A stretch of 64,000 nt of DNA. Source: Burkholderia sp. IMCC1007 (GTDB lineage Bacteria; Pseudomonadota; Gammaproteobacteria; Burkholderiales; Burkholderiaceae). The first letter of the stretch is position 1, and each line of letters begins with the position of its first letter. Shown one piece after another: positions 1 to 8,173 of this stretch. Made by a program: the position numbers and the translations under genes. The stretch spans positions 16,205 to 80,204 of the forward strand of contig NZ_JAPVQY010000039.1 in assembly GCF_027257875.1 (NCBI RefSeq), in the 5' to 3' direction. The notes below the pieces were generated by a model. It was not told the DNA's origin, did not search any database, and worked only from the letters and a program-made list of their open reading frames with translations.

Positions 1-466
1 CCGGCACGAGGCCGATGCGCGTCTCGGGCATCGCGATCTTGCTGCGTTCGGTCGCGACGCGCAGCGCCGCGCCCTGCGCGAGCCCCATGCCGCCGCCCAT
101 CGTCACGCCGTCCATCAGCGCGACGACCGGCTTCGGGAACGTATGGATCGCGTAGTCGAGCCGGTACTCGTCGACGAAGAACGGCAGCCAGGTTTCGCGC
201 TGCGCGACCATCTTGTACAACGCACGCACGTCGCCGCCCGCGCAGAAGCCCTTCTCGCCCGCGCCGCGCAGCACGACCGCGATGATCTGGTCGTCGGTGC
301 GGCAGCGCTCGAGCAGCGCAGCCAGCTCGCCGATCATCGGATACGACAACGCGTTGAGCGCGGCCGGCCGGTTCAGCGTGATCAGCGCCACGCGGTTCAC
401 CACGCGAAACAGCACCTCCGGTGCCGGTTGCGCGACGCTGTCATGTGTCATGGCGGGCGTGCTCAT
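1..466 (-). CDS. 3-hydroxyisobutyryl-CoA hydrolase (enoyl-CoA hydratase family), 5' part only
   Basis: The gene starts at ATG 466 and runs off the left edge, so about 155 N-terminal residues are visible. They show the crotonase fold: an oxyanion-hole segment GAGEKGFCAGGDVRALY and, later, MDGVTMGGGMGLAQG, followed by MPETRIGLVP. The CAGGDVRALY form and the MPE..IGL..D style are typical of the ECH_2/HIBCH subgroup, which hydrolyses 3-hydroxyisobutyryl-CoA to free 3-hydroxyisobutyrate in valine breakdown. The start codon overlaps the stop of the upstream enoyl-CoA hydratase by 4 bp (ATGA), which implies translational coupling. The product of this enzyme is the substrate of the neighbouring MmsB. 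Function is inferred from family resemblance and operon context; the C-terminal half cannot be judged. Confidence 0.85.
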   Translation of the reverse strand, partial: MSTPAMTHDSVAQPAPEVLFRVVNRVALITLNRPAALNALSYPMIGELAALLERCRTDDQIIAVVLRGAGEKGFCAGGDVRALYKMVAQRETWLPFFVDEYRLDYAIHTFPKPVVALMDGVTMGGGMGLAQGAALRVATERSKIAMPETRIGLVP

Positions 467-1254
467 CGTTGTGCGTCTCCGTCGGTATGCCATTGCGGCG
501 CGCGCTTGCCGAGAAATGCGGCCACGCCTTCGCGCGGATCGTTCGTGTCGAACAGGTCGACGAAGCGTTCGCGCTCGACGGCCAGCGCCGCGCCGCGCGG
601 CACGCCGCGACGCGCGAGGCCGATCAGCTCCTTGCTGTAGGCGACCGCATGCGGGCTTTGCCGCGCGACGTTGCGGGCCAGCGCGAGTGCCGCATCGCGC
701 GCGGCGCCGCTTTCGACCACGTCCTCGACGAGGCCGATCCGCAGCGCGGTGGCCGCATCGACGCGCGTGCCGGCCAGGATGATCTTCTTCGCCCAGCCTT
801 CGCCGACGAGCCAAGGGAGCGTCTGCGTGCCGAGGCCGCACGGCAGCAGCCCGACCGACGGTTCCGGCAGCGCCATCTGCGCATGCGTCTCGGCGATGCG
901 CAGGTCGCACGCGAGCGCGCATTCGAGGCCGCCGCCCATCGCATAGCCGTTGATCGCCGCGATCGTCACGACGCGTGCGTCATGCAGCGCCTCGAACGCG
1001 GCGCCGAAACGCGCGGCCATCGCGCGCGCGACGCCACGGTCGCCGTCGGCGAACGTGTTCAGGTCGGCGCCGGCGCTGAAGAACTTCGGGCCGTCGCCGG
1101 TGATCACCAGCGCGCGCACGCGCGGGTTCGCGTTCAGTTCGGCGACGGTTTGCTGCAGCTGCCGCAGACCGTCGGCGGTAAAGGCGTTCGCAGGCGGACG
1201 CTTGAGCGTCGCGCACGCGATCGCGCCGTCGTCGACGTAGTCGAGTTCGATCAT
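463..1254 (-). CDS. Enoyl-CoA hydratase/isomerase family protein
   Basis: 263 aa, usual size for a crotonase. The start at 1254 (MIELDY...) overlaps the stop of mmsB by 4 bp (ATGA); a longer upstream reading would lie inside mmsB. Family signatures are FFSAGADLNTF (first oxyanion-hole strand, about residue 65), NGYAMGGGLECALACDLRIA (second oxyanion segment) and ALPEPSVGLLPCGLGT. It should hydrate an alpha,beta-unsaturated acyl-CoA such as methacrylyl-CoA to 3-hydroxyisobutyryl-CoA in the valine pathway, in the cytoplasm. It sits between mmsB and the 3-hydroxyisobutyryl-CoA hydrolase in a tightly overlapping operon. Substrate specificity is inferred from context only. Confidence 0.88.
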   Translation of the reverse strand: MIELDYVDDGAIACATLKRPPANAFTADGLRQLQQTVAELNANPRVRALVITGDGPKFFSAGADLNTFADGDRGVARAMAARFGAAFEALHDARVVTIAAINGYAMGGGLECALACDLRIAETHAQMALPEPSVGLLPCGLGTQTLPWLVGEGWAKKIILAGTRVDAATALRIGLVEDVVESGAARDAALALARNVARQSPHAVAYSKELIGLARRGVPRGAALAVERERFVDLFDTNDPREGVAAFLGKRAPQWHTDGDAQR

Positions 1255-2153
1255 GACGCGTCCTTCTTCGTGGCCGGTTGATACAGGCGGATCACCGCCG
1301 AGAAATCGAGTTGTCCGTCGCCGCGGCTGCTCATCGTCTGGTACAGCTGCTGCGCGAGCGCGCCGAGGTACACGGGTTGGCGCGCCTGCTTCGCGGCGTC
1401 GTTCGCAAGGCCGAGATCCTTCAGCATCAGGTCGGTGCCGAAGCCGCCGCTGTAGCCGCGCGACGACGGCGCCGTGGCGATCACGCCCGGATACGGGTTG
1501 TACGTGTCCGAGCTCCAGCAGCGGCCCGTCGACGTGTTGACGATGCCGGCCAGCACCTTCGGGTCGATACCGAGCGCGACGCCGAGCGACATCGCCTCCG
1601 ACACGGCCGCCATCGAGATGCCGAGCACGAGGTTGTTGCAGACCTTCGCGACCTGCCCCATCCCCGTCGCACCGCAATGGACGATGTTCTTGCCCATCCC
1701 GGCGAGCACGGGCTTCACGCGCTCGAAGTCGACGTCGCTGCCGCCGACCATGAAGGTCAGCGTGCCGGCCGCCGCGCCGCCGGTGCCGCCCGACACGGGC
1801 GCATCGACGAACGCACCGCCGTGCTCGCGCACGAGCGCGCCGAACGCCTGCGCGCTCGCCGGATCGATCGTGCTCGAATCGATCACGGTGGCGCCCGCGC
1901 CGAGGCCGGCCAGCACGCCGTTCTCGCCGGCGAGCACCGAGCGCACGTGCGGTGCGGCCGGCAGCATCGTGATCACGAACGCCGCACCCGACGCGGCGTC
2001 GCGCGGCGACGCGGCCACCTGTGCGCCGGCGTCCTGCAGCGCGCGCAATGCGTCGGCGCTCAGGTCGAACGCGTGCACTTCATGACCGGCTTTCAGCAGG
2101 TTCAGCGCCATCGGCGCGCCCATGTGGCCGAGGCCGATAAATCCGATTTTCAT
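1251..2153 (-). CDS. mmsB: 3-hydroxyisobutyrate dehydrogenase
   Basis: 300 aa. The N-terminal Rossmann motif is GFIGLGHMGAPMALNLLKAG, with the substrate-binding signature DAPVSGGTGGAAAGTLTFMVGG (given here in two parts: DAPVSGGTGG and AAAGTLTFMVGG) around residues 115-140. The catalytic lysine lies in GMGQVAKVCNN. This set is diagnostic for the beta-hydroxyacid dehydrogenase family and the 3-hydroxyisobutyrate branch: NAD+-dependent oxidation of 3-hydroxyisobutyrate to methylmalonate semialdehyde. The ATG at 2153 gives MKIGFIG directly before the Rossmann strand; an upstream in-frame start would add 10 residues of little character. It is followed by the hydratase with a 4-bp overlap and preceded by mmsA with a 64-bp gap. 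Confidence 0.93.
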   Translation of the reverse strand: MKIGFIGLGHMGAPMALNLLKAGHEVHAFDLSADALRALQDAGAQVAASPRDAASGAAFVITMLPAAPHVRSVLAGENGVLAGLGAGATVIDSSTIDPASAQAFGALVREHGGAFVDAPVSGGTGGAAAGTLTFMVGGSDVDFERVKPVLAGMGKNIVHCGATGMGQVAKVCNNLVLGISMAAVSEAMSLGVALGIDPKVLAGIVNTSTGRCWSSDTYNPYPGVIATAPSSRGYSGGFGTDLMLKDLGLANDAAKQARQPVYLGALAQQLYQTMSSRGDGQLDFSAVIRLYQPATKKDAS

Positions 2154-2217
2154 TACGTGTCTCCCATCCCATGCTTCGCGCACGACCGGCGCGCCGCGCC
2201 GATCGCGCGCGTCGTCG

Positions 2218-3747
2218 TCAATGCAGCCGGATCGTCGTATTCACCGGGGCGGCCGTGGTGTCGTCGTCGAACCAGCGTGCGGTGACCGTCTTCGTCTGCG
2301 TGTAGAACTGCACGACCTGCTTGCCATAAGGGCCGAGATCGCCGAGCTTCGAGCCGCGCGAGCCGGTGAAGCTGAAGTACGGCACCGGCACCGGGATCGG
2401 GATGTTGATGCCGACCTGGCCGACGTCGATCTCGCTCTGGAATTTGCGTGCCGCCGCGCCGCTCTGCGTGAAGATGCCCACGCCGTTGCCCATCGGGTTC
2501 GCGTTGACGAGCGCGATCGCATCGTCGAGCGTGTCGGCTTCCATCACGACCAGCACCGGCCCGAAGATTTCATGCGTGTAGATCGACATGTCGGTTTTCA
2601 CGCCCGAGAAGATCGTCGGGCCGACGAAGTTGCCTTCCTCGAAGCCGGCGACCTTCACGTCACGGCCGTCGAGCTCGAGCTTCGCACCTTCCTTGATGCC
2701 CGCGTCGATCAGCGACAGAACCCGCGCCTTCGCGCCGCGCGACACGAGCGGCCCGACGTCGGTGCCGGCTTCCGAGCCCGCGTTGACCTTCAGCGCCTTC
2801 GCCTTCTCGACCAGGTCGGGCAGCCAGTCGCGCGCCTGGCCGACGAGCACGACGACCGACGTCGCCATGCAGCGCTGGCCGGCCGCGCCGAAGCCGGCGC
2901 CCACCAGTGCGTTGATCGCCTGCTCGCGATGCGCATCGGGCAGCACGACGGCGTGGTTCTTCGCGCCCATCATCGACTGCACGCGCTTGCCGTGCTGGCT
3001 GCCGAGGTTGTACACGTGCGTGCCGACGGCCGTCGAACCGACGAACGAGATCGCCTTCACGAGCGGATGCGTGCAGATCGCATCGACGACTTCCTTGCCG
3101 CCGTGCACGACGTTCAGTACGCCTTTCGGTACGCCGGCCTCGATCGCGAGCTCGACGAGTTCCATTGTCGACAGCGGATCCTGCTCCGACGGCTTCAGCA
3201 CGAACGTGTTGCCGCACACGATCGCCATCGGGAACATCCACAGCGGGATCATCGCGGGGAAGTTGAACGGCGTGATGCCCGCGCACACGCCGAGCGGCTG
3301 GCGCAGCGTGTAGGTGTCGACGCCGCCCGCGACGTTCTCCGCGAATTCGCCGAGCTGCAGCGTGCCGACCGAGCACGCATGCTCGACCACTTCGAGGCCG
3401 CGGAAGATGTCGCCTTCGGCGTCGGGAATCGTCTTGCCCTGCTCGGCCGTCAGCGTCTTCGCGATGCGCTGCTGGTTCGCGCGCACGAGATCCTGGAACT
3501 TCAGCATGATGCGCATGCGCGCGGCGATCGGCGTGTTCTTCCACGTCGCAAACGCGGCGTGCGCGGCCTGCACGGCCGCGTCGACTTCGGCGACGGTCGC
3601 GAACGGCACGCGCGCGAGCACCTGCTGCGTCGCCGGGTTGACGATGTCGCGCCACTCGCTCGTGGTGGACTCGACGAAGGCGCCGTCGATCAGCAGCTTG
3701 ACCGTCGGCACGTCTTGCCCCGAACGGGGCGTCGGATTCGCGTTCAT
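2218..3747 (-). CDS. mmsA: Methylmalonate-semialdehyde dehydrogenase (CoA-acylating)
   Basis: 509 aa aldehyde dehydrogenase. It carries the cofactor-site segment FNFPAMIPLWMFPMAIVCGN and VLKPSEQDPLS, and the catalytic cysteine in GFGAAGQRCMATS. The FNFPAMIPLWMFP run is typical of MMSDH enzymes, which convert methylmalonate semialdehyde plus CoA and NAD+ to propionyl-CoA and CO2. Start ATG 3747 is preceded on the coding strand by GGAGAG about 6 nt away. Position directly upstream of mmsB gives the classical mmsAB order of Pseudomonas and Burkholderia valine catabolism. Confidence 0.94.
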   Translation of the reverse strand: MNANPTPRSGQDVPTVKLLIDGAFVESTTSEWRDIVNPATQQVLARVPFATVAEVDAAVQAAHAAFATWKNTPIAARMRIMLKFQDLVRANQQRIAKTLTAEQGKTIPDAEGDIFRGLEVVEHACSVGTLQLGEFAENVAGGVDTYTLRQPLGVCAGITPFNFPAMIPLWMFPMAIVCGNTFVLKPSEQDPLSTMELVELAIEAGVPKGVLNVVHGGKEVVDAICTHPLVKAISFVGSTAVGTHVYNLGSQHGKRVQSMMGAKNHAVVLPDAHREQAINALVGAGFGAAGQRCMATSVVVLVGQARDWLPDLVEKAKALKVNAGSEAGTDVGPLVSRGAKARVLSLIDAGIKEGAKLELDGRDVKVAGFEEGNFVGPTIFSGVKTDMSIYTHEIFGPVLVVMEADTLDDAIALVNANPMGNGVGIFTQSGAAARKFQSEIDVGQVGINIPIPVPVPYFSFTGSRGSKLGDLGPYGKQVVQFYTQTKTVTARWFDDDTTAAPVNTTIRLH

Positions 3748-3860
3748 CGGTGAACTCTCCTTGCAGTGAGCCGCGTGGCGTCAGGCGACGCGCGGCCGGT
3801 TCGGTTCAGTCAGGCTGCGGGCCGCCGCCGCGGCATGCGGCGCGCACGACCCGCGGCCGG

Positions 3861-5567
3861 TCATTTCAGTTCCGCGGCAAAATCTTCTTCCCAGTACTCG
3901 CCGGGCATGCGCTCGGTTGCGTCGTCGCCGCGCTCGATCTCGCGGCGGCGCAGCTCGACGCGGCGGATCTTCCCGGAGATCGTCTTCGGCAGCTCCGCGA
4001 ACTGCAGGCGGCGGATGCGCTTGTACGGCGCGAGCTTGTCGCGCGAGAAGCGGAAGATCTCCAGCGCGAGCGCCGGGCTTTCCTCGTAGCCCTGTCGCAG
4101 CGTGATGAACGTCTTCGGCACCGCCAGTCGCACCGGGTCCGGGCTCGGCACGACGGCCGCTTCCGCGATCGCCGGATGCTCGATCAGCACGCTTTCCAGT
4201 TCGAACGGGCTCAGCCGGTAGTCGGACGACTTGAACACGTCGTCCGCGCGGCCGACATACACGTAGTAGCCGTCGTCGCCGCGCATCGCGATGTCCGACG
4301 TGCGGTAGTGGCCGTCGCGCATCGCATGCGCGGTTGCGTCGGGGTTGTTCGCATAGCCGGTCATCAGGCCGACCGGGCGCGTCACGTCGGGGCCGATCGG
4401 CAGCGCGATCTCGCCTTCGCCGACGGGCGCGCCGTCCGGGTCGAGCAGCGCGATCCGGTAGCCGGGCAGCGGCCGGCCCATCGAGCCCGCCACCACCGGC
4501 TGGCCCGGCGAGTTGCCGATCAGGCAGGTCGTCTCGGTCTGGCCGTAGCCGTCGCGGATCGTGATGCCCCACGCCTTCTTCACGCGCTCGATGATCTCGG
4601 GATTCAGCGGCTCGCCCGCACCGACGATCTCGCGCAGCTTCACGTCGAACGACGCGAGCGGCTGCTGCACGAGCATGCGCCACACCGTCGGCGGCGCGCA
4701 CAGCGTGGTCACCTGGTATTTGACGAGCGCATCGAGCACGACCTTCGGCTCGAAGCGCGCGTAGTTGAACGCGAACACGCACGCCTGTGCATTCCACGGC
4801 GCGAAGAAGCAGCTCCACGCGTGCTTCGCCCAGCCGGGCGAGCTGATGTTCCAGTGGATGTCGCCGGGCTGCAGGCCGACCCAGTACATCGTCGACAAAT
4901 GCCCGATCGGGTAGGTGCGATGCGTATGCTCGACGAGCTTCGGCTTCGACGTCGTGCCCGACGTGAAATACAGCAGCATCGGATCGTTCGCGTGCGTGAC
5001 GGCATCCGGCTCGAACGCGGCGCCCGCCGCGTAGCCGTCGTTCATCGCGAGCCAGCCTGCGCGCGGTGCGCCGGCGACGATCCTCTGCTTCAGACCGAGA
5101 TCGGCCTGTTCGAACTTCGCGGTTTCGCTCTCGTCGACGATCGCGTATTTCGCACCGCCGATCTGCACGCGATCGCGCACGTCGTCGGCCGACAGCTGCG
5201 TGGTCGCCGGCAGCACGATCGCGCCGAGCTTCATCGCGGCGAGCATCGCGTCCCACAGCTCGACCCGGTTGGGCAGCATCAGCAGGATCCGGTCGCCGCG
5301 CACGACGCCGATCGAACGCAGCCAGTTCGCGATGCGCGACGAGCGCTCGGACATCTGCGCGAACGAGTACGGATCGCCCGTACCGGTTGCCGCGTCGACG
5401 ATCCATAGCGCGGGTTTGTCGTTGTCGCGCGCCATCGGGTCGAAATAGTCGAGCGCCCAGTTGAACGCGTCGAGCACCGGCCATTCGAAATCGCGGTAAG
5501 CGGTTTCGTAGTCGGTGCGATGGCGCAGCAGGAAGTCGCGTGCGTCCAGGAATGCCTGTACCGTCAT
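3861..5567 (-). CDS. AMP-binding acyl-CoA synthetase
   Basis: 568 aa. The AMP-binding P-loop is LYFTSGTTSKPKLVEHTH (about residue 175), the adenylate signature is DGYGQTETTCL, and the C-terminal catalytic lysine lies in PKTISGKIRRVELRRRE. These mark the ANL superfamily: acid + ATP + CoA to acyl-CoA + AMP + PPi. I chose ATG 5567 (MTVQAFLDARD) because GGAGACGAC precedes it by about 7 nt; an ATG 27 nt upstream lacks such a site. It lies between acyl-CoA dehydrogenase and mmsA, so it may activate a branched short-chain acid such as isobutyrate, but the substrate is not readable from the sequence. Confidence 0.9.
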   Translation of the reverse strand: MTVQAFLDARDFLLRHRTDYETAYRDFEWPVLDAFNWALDYFDPMARDNDKPALWIVDAATGTGDPYSFAQMSERSSRIANWLRSIGVVRGDRILLMLPNRVELWDAMLAAMKLGAIVLPATTQLSADDVRDRVQIGGAKYAIVDESETAKFEQADLGLKQRIVAGAPRAGWLAMNDGYAAGAAFEPDAVTHANDPMLLYFTSGTTSKPKLVEHTHRTYPIGHLSTMYWVGLQPGDIHWNISSPGWAKHAWSCFFAPWNAQACVFAFNYARFEPKVVLDALVKYQVTTLCAPPTVWRMLVQQPLASFDVKLREIVGAGEPLNPEIIERVKKAWGITIRDGYGQTETTCLIGNSPGQPVVAGSMGRPLPGYRIALLDPDGAPVGEGEIALPIGPDVTRPVGLMTGYANNPDATAHAMRDGHYRTSDIAMRGDDGYYVYVGRADDVFKSSDYRLSPFELESVLIEHPAIAEAAVVPSPDPVRLAVPKTFITLRQGYEESPALALEIFRFSRDKLAPYKRIRRLQFAELPKTISGKIRRVELRRREIERGDDATERMPGEYWEEDFAAELK

Positions 5568-5741
5568 CGTGTCGTCTCCGTCTCCAGTCTCCAAACCCGG
5601 CGGTCAACCGGCGCATGCGCTGCAGCCCATGCCCGGTTCCCTGTCGCGCGGCGCACGGTCACGTCGTTGCGTGCCGCGTTCACCGCGCTGCCCTCGTGCG
5701 CTGCTCGTTCATATCGTTGTCTGCGCAACGAACGCCGCGAC

Positions 5742-6875
5742 TCAAAGCTGTCGCGCGATCACCATCCGTTGCACTTCGCTGGTGCCCTCGTAGATCTGCG
5801 TGATGCGCGCGTCGCGATAGTGACGTTCGACTTCGTAATCGGCGAGATAGCCGTAGCCGCCATGAATCTGGATCGCATCCGAACACACGCGCTCCGACAT
5901 CTCGGATGCGAACAGCTTCGCCTGCGACGCTTCCGACAGACACGGCAGCCCGGCCGTGCGCAGCTTCGCCGCGTGATGCACGAGCAGGCGTGCGGCGTTG
6001 ATCTGTACGGCCATGTCGGCGAGCTTCTGCTGGATCGCCTGATGCTCGGCGATCGGCTTGCCGAACTGCACGCGCTCGCTGGCGTAGCGGCGCGCCTTGT
6101 CGAACGCGGCGCGCGCGATGCCGAGCGCCTGCGCGGCGATGCCGATGCGCCCGCCTTCCAGGTTCGACAGCGCGATCTTCAACCCTTCGCCGCGATTGCC
6201 GAGCAGGTGGTCTTCCGGAATCGCGCAGTTATCGAGCGTAATCGGGCACGTGTCCGATGCGCGGATGCCCATCTTCTTCTCCGGCTTGCCGACGATGAAG
6301 CCCGGCGTGTCGGTCGGCACCAGGAACGCGGAAATGCCGCGCTTGCCGGCTTCCGGGTCGGTCATGGCAAAAACGATCGCGACCCCGGCACGCTGCCCGT
6401 TGGTCACGAACTGCTTCGCGCCGTTCAGCACCCACTTGCCGTCGCGCAGTTCCGCCCGCGTGCGCAGGTTGTTCGCTTCGGAGCCCGCTTGCGGCTCGGT
6501 CAGGCAGAACGCGCCGATGATGCGGCCGGCCGCCATCTCGGCGAGCCAGCGATCCTTCTGAGCGGGCGTGCCGAAGCCGAGGATCGGCCCGCAGCCGACC
6601 GAGTTGTGCACGCTCATCATCGTCGCGCACGCGGCGTCGCCGGCGGCGATCTCTTCCATCGCCAGCGCATACGCGACGTAGTCGGTATAGGCGCCGCCCA
6701 GCTCCTGCGGCACGATCATCCCGAGCAGGCCGAGCTCGCCGAGCTGCGCGACGACGGCATCGGGCAGATGCGCGTCGTGGTCCCACTGCGCGGCGTTCGG
6801 CGCCAGCACCTCGGTGGCAAACGCGCGCGCGGCGTCGCGGATCATCCGCTGGTCTTCGGTGTAAAGCTCGTCCAT
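5742..6875 (-). CDS. Acyl-CoA dehydrogenase (possibly isobutyryl-CoA dehydrogenase)
   Basis: 377 aa FAD-dependent acyl-CoA dehydrogenase. It contains CLTEPQAGSEANNL and the flavin-contact strand WVLNGAKQFVTNG, then QIHGGYGYL and the catalytic-base region IYEGTSEVQRMVIARQL at the C-terminus. ATG 6875 (MDELYTEDQRM) is preceded by GGAGAC about 9 nt away; the 34 extra upstream residues in the same frame look non-coding. It is the first gene of the minus-strand cluster and should form the alpha,beta double bond (isobutyryl-CoA to methacrylyl-CoA) whose hydration and cleavage the following enzymes complete. Exact chain specificity is inferred. Confidence 0.9.
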   Translation of the reverse strand: MDELYTEDQRMIRDAARAFATEVLAPNAAQWDHDAHLPDAVVAQLGELGLLGMIVPQELGGAYTDYVAYALAMEEIAAGDAACATMMSVHNSVGCGPILGFGTPAQKDRWLAEMAAGRIIGAFCLTEPQAGSEANNLRTRAELRDGKWVLNGAKQFVTNGQRAGVAIVFAMTDPEAGKRGISAFLVPTDTPGFIVGKPEKKMGIRASDTCPITLDNCAIPEDHLLGNRGEGLKIALSNLEGGRIGIAAQALGIARAAFDKARRYASERVQFGKPIAEHQAIQQKLADMAVQINAARLLVHHAAKLRTAGLPCLSEASQAKLFASEMSERVCSDAIQIHGGYGYLADYEVERHYRDARITQIYEGTSEVQRMVIARQL

Positions 6876-6970
6876 GGCGCTGCTGTCTCCTGCGGCCGCG
6901 TGCGGCGACCGGCCTTCTGTTTCGATGCAACAAGTGTAGGCAAGCACGCGCGACTGTTCGATGCTCGCGC

Positions 6971-6989
6971 CGCTCATTTACACTGAGCG
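6971..6989. promoter_or_regulatory. Palindrome in the divergent acyl-CoA dehydrogenase/AraC promoter region
   Basis: CGCTCA and TGAGCG form a perfect 6-bp inverted repeat separated by 7 bp (TTTACAC). It lies in the 137-bp gap between the divergent acyl-CoA dehydrogenase (start 6875) and the AraC-type regulator (start 7013). A second short inverted repeat, TTGCC-ATAGC-GGCAA, lies at 6993-7007 directly before the regulator start. The position suits an operator for the regulator or a second control protein; this is inference. Confidence 0.35.
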
Positions 6990-7012
6990 TTTTTGCCATA
7001 GCGGCAACACCG

Positions 7013-8050
7013 ATGAAGCAGGAAGACAAGGGAACCGTCGCGATCAGCCTCGTCGCGTACAGCGTCGCGCTCGCCACCCGGCGCGGCGTCGCGGCCGAGC
7101 CGCTGCTCGCGCAAGCCGGCATCACGCCCGCGCTGCTCGCGCAGCCGCGTGCGCGGGTGTCCGCGCAGCAATACGGCGCGCTGTGGAACGCGATTGCGCG
7201 CGCGCTCGACGACGAGTTTTTCGGGCAGGATCGCCACCCGATGCGCAGCGGCAGCTTCATCGCGATGAGCCAGGCCGCGCTGTCCGCGCAGGACGGGCTC
7301 CACGCGATGGCACGCGCGGTGAATTTCATGCACTGCGTGCTCGACGACCTGCACGCGGAGCTGGACGCCAATCCACAGCGCGTCCGGCTGCGTTTCGTGC
7401 ACCGCAACAGCGCCGCGTCGCCCGCGATGTTCACGTACGCGACGTATTTCATCATCGTCTACGGGCTGACCTGCTGGCTGATCGGGCGACGCATCCCGGT
7501 GCTGCATGCGAGCTTCCGCTGCGACACGCCGCCCGCCGATCACGAATACCCGTCGATGCTGTGCGACGACATGCGGTTCAACCAGCCCGATTCGTATGTC
7601 GATTTCGATCCCGAATTCGCGACGCTGCCGGTCGTGCAGAACCCGAAGACGCTGAAGGCATTCCTGCGCAACGCGCCGGCCAGCTTCATCGTCAAGTACC
7701 GCAACCCGAACGCGCTCGCGCAGCGCGTGCGCACCGTGCTGCGCGGCATGCCGCCCGCGTCGTGGCCCGGCGCGGGCGGGATGGCCGCGCGGCTGCACGT
7801 GGCCGAAGCGACGCTGCGCCGCAAGCTGCATCAGGAAGGCCACGCGTACCAGTCGATCAAGGACACGCTGCGGCGCGACCTCGCGTTCGAGGCGCTCGCC
7901 GATCCGTCGCGGACCATCGCCGACGTCGCCGCCGCCACCGGTTTCGCGGAGCCGAGTGCGTTCTACCGCGCGTTTCGCAAGTGGAGCGGGCGCAGTCCGG
8001 CCGAGTATCGCGAAGAAGCGCTCGGGCGCGGGGGCGGCAGCGCGGGCTGA
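7013..8050 (+). CDS. AraC-family transcriptional regulator (putative regulator of the valine cluster)
   Basis: 345 aa. The N-terminal roughly 220 residues resemble the arabinose-binding-like domain found in OruR/MmsR-type AraC proteins. The C-terminal roughly 85 residues hold two helix-turn-helices: ARLHVAEATLRRKLHQEGHA and RTIADVAAATGFAEPSAFYR, with AFRKWSGRSPAEYR at the end as in AraC regulators. It is transcribed away from the acyl-CoA dehydrogenase across 137 bp, so it probably controls that cluster, as MmsR does for mmsAB in Pseudomonas. The effector is unknown. Confidence 0.88.
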   Translation: MKQEDKGTVAISLVAYSVALATRRGVAAEPLLAQAGITPALLAQPRARVSAQQYGALWNAIARALDDEFFGQDRHPMRSGSFIAMSQAALSAQDGLHAMARAVNFMHCVLDDLHAELDANPQRVRLRFVHRNSAASPAMFTYATYFIIVYGLTCWLIGRRIPVLHASFRCDTPPADHEYPSMLCDDMRFNQPDSYVDFDPEFATLPVVQNPKTLKAFLRNAPASFIVKYRNPNALAQRVRTVLRGMPPASWPGAGGMAARLHVAEATLRRKLHQEGHAYQSIKDTLRRDLAFEALADPSRTIADVAAATGFAEPSAFYRAFRKWSGRSPAEYREEALGRGGGSAG

Positions 8051-8173
8051 GTGCACGGCCGGCGGCCCCGCCTTCGCGCTTTCCGCCGAAACCGCCTAAT
8101 CTTCAAGCATCGGGCCAACGCCCTTTCCGCGAGAGCCGGATGGCGTGCGTCCGCGCGCCGCCCGGACGCCCCG

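Noticed and set aside
2122..3753. Long plus-strand open frame opposite mmsA
   Set aside because: Antisense shadow of a well-defined aldehyde dehydrogenase gene in high-GC DNA; Arg/His/Asp-rich translation without domains.
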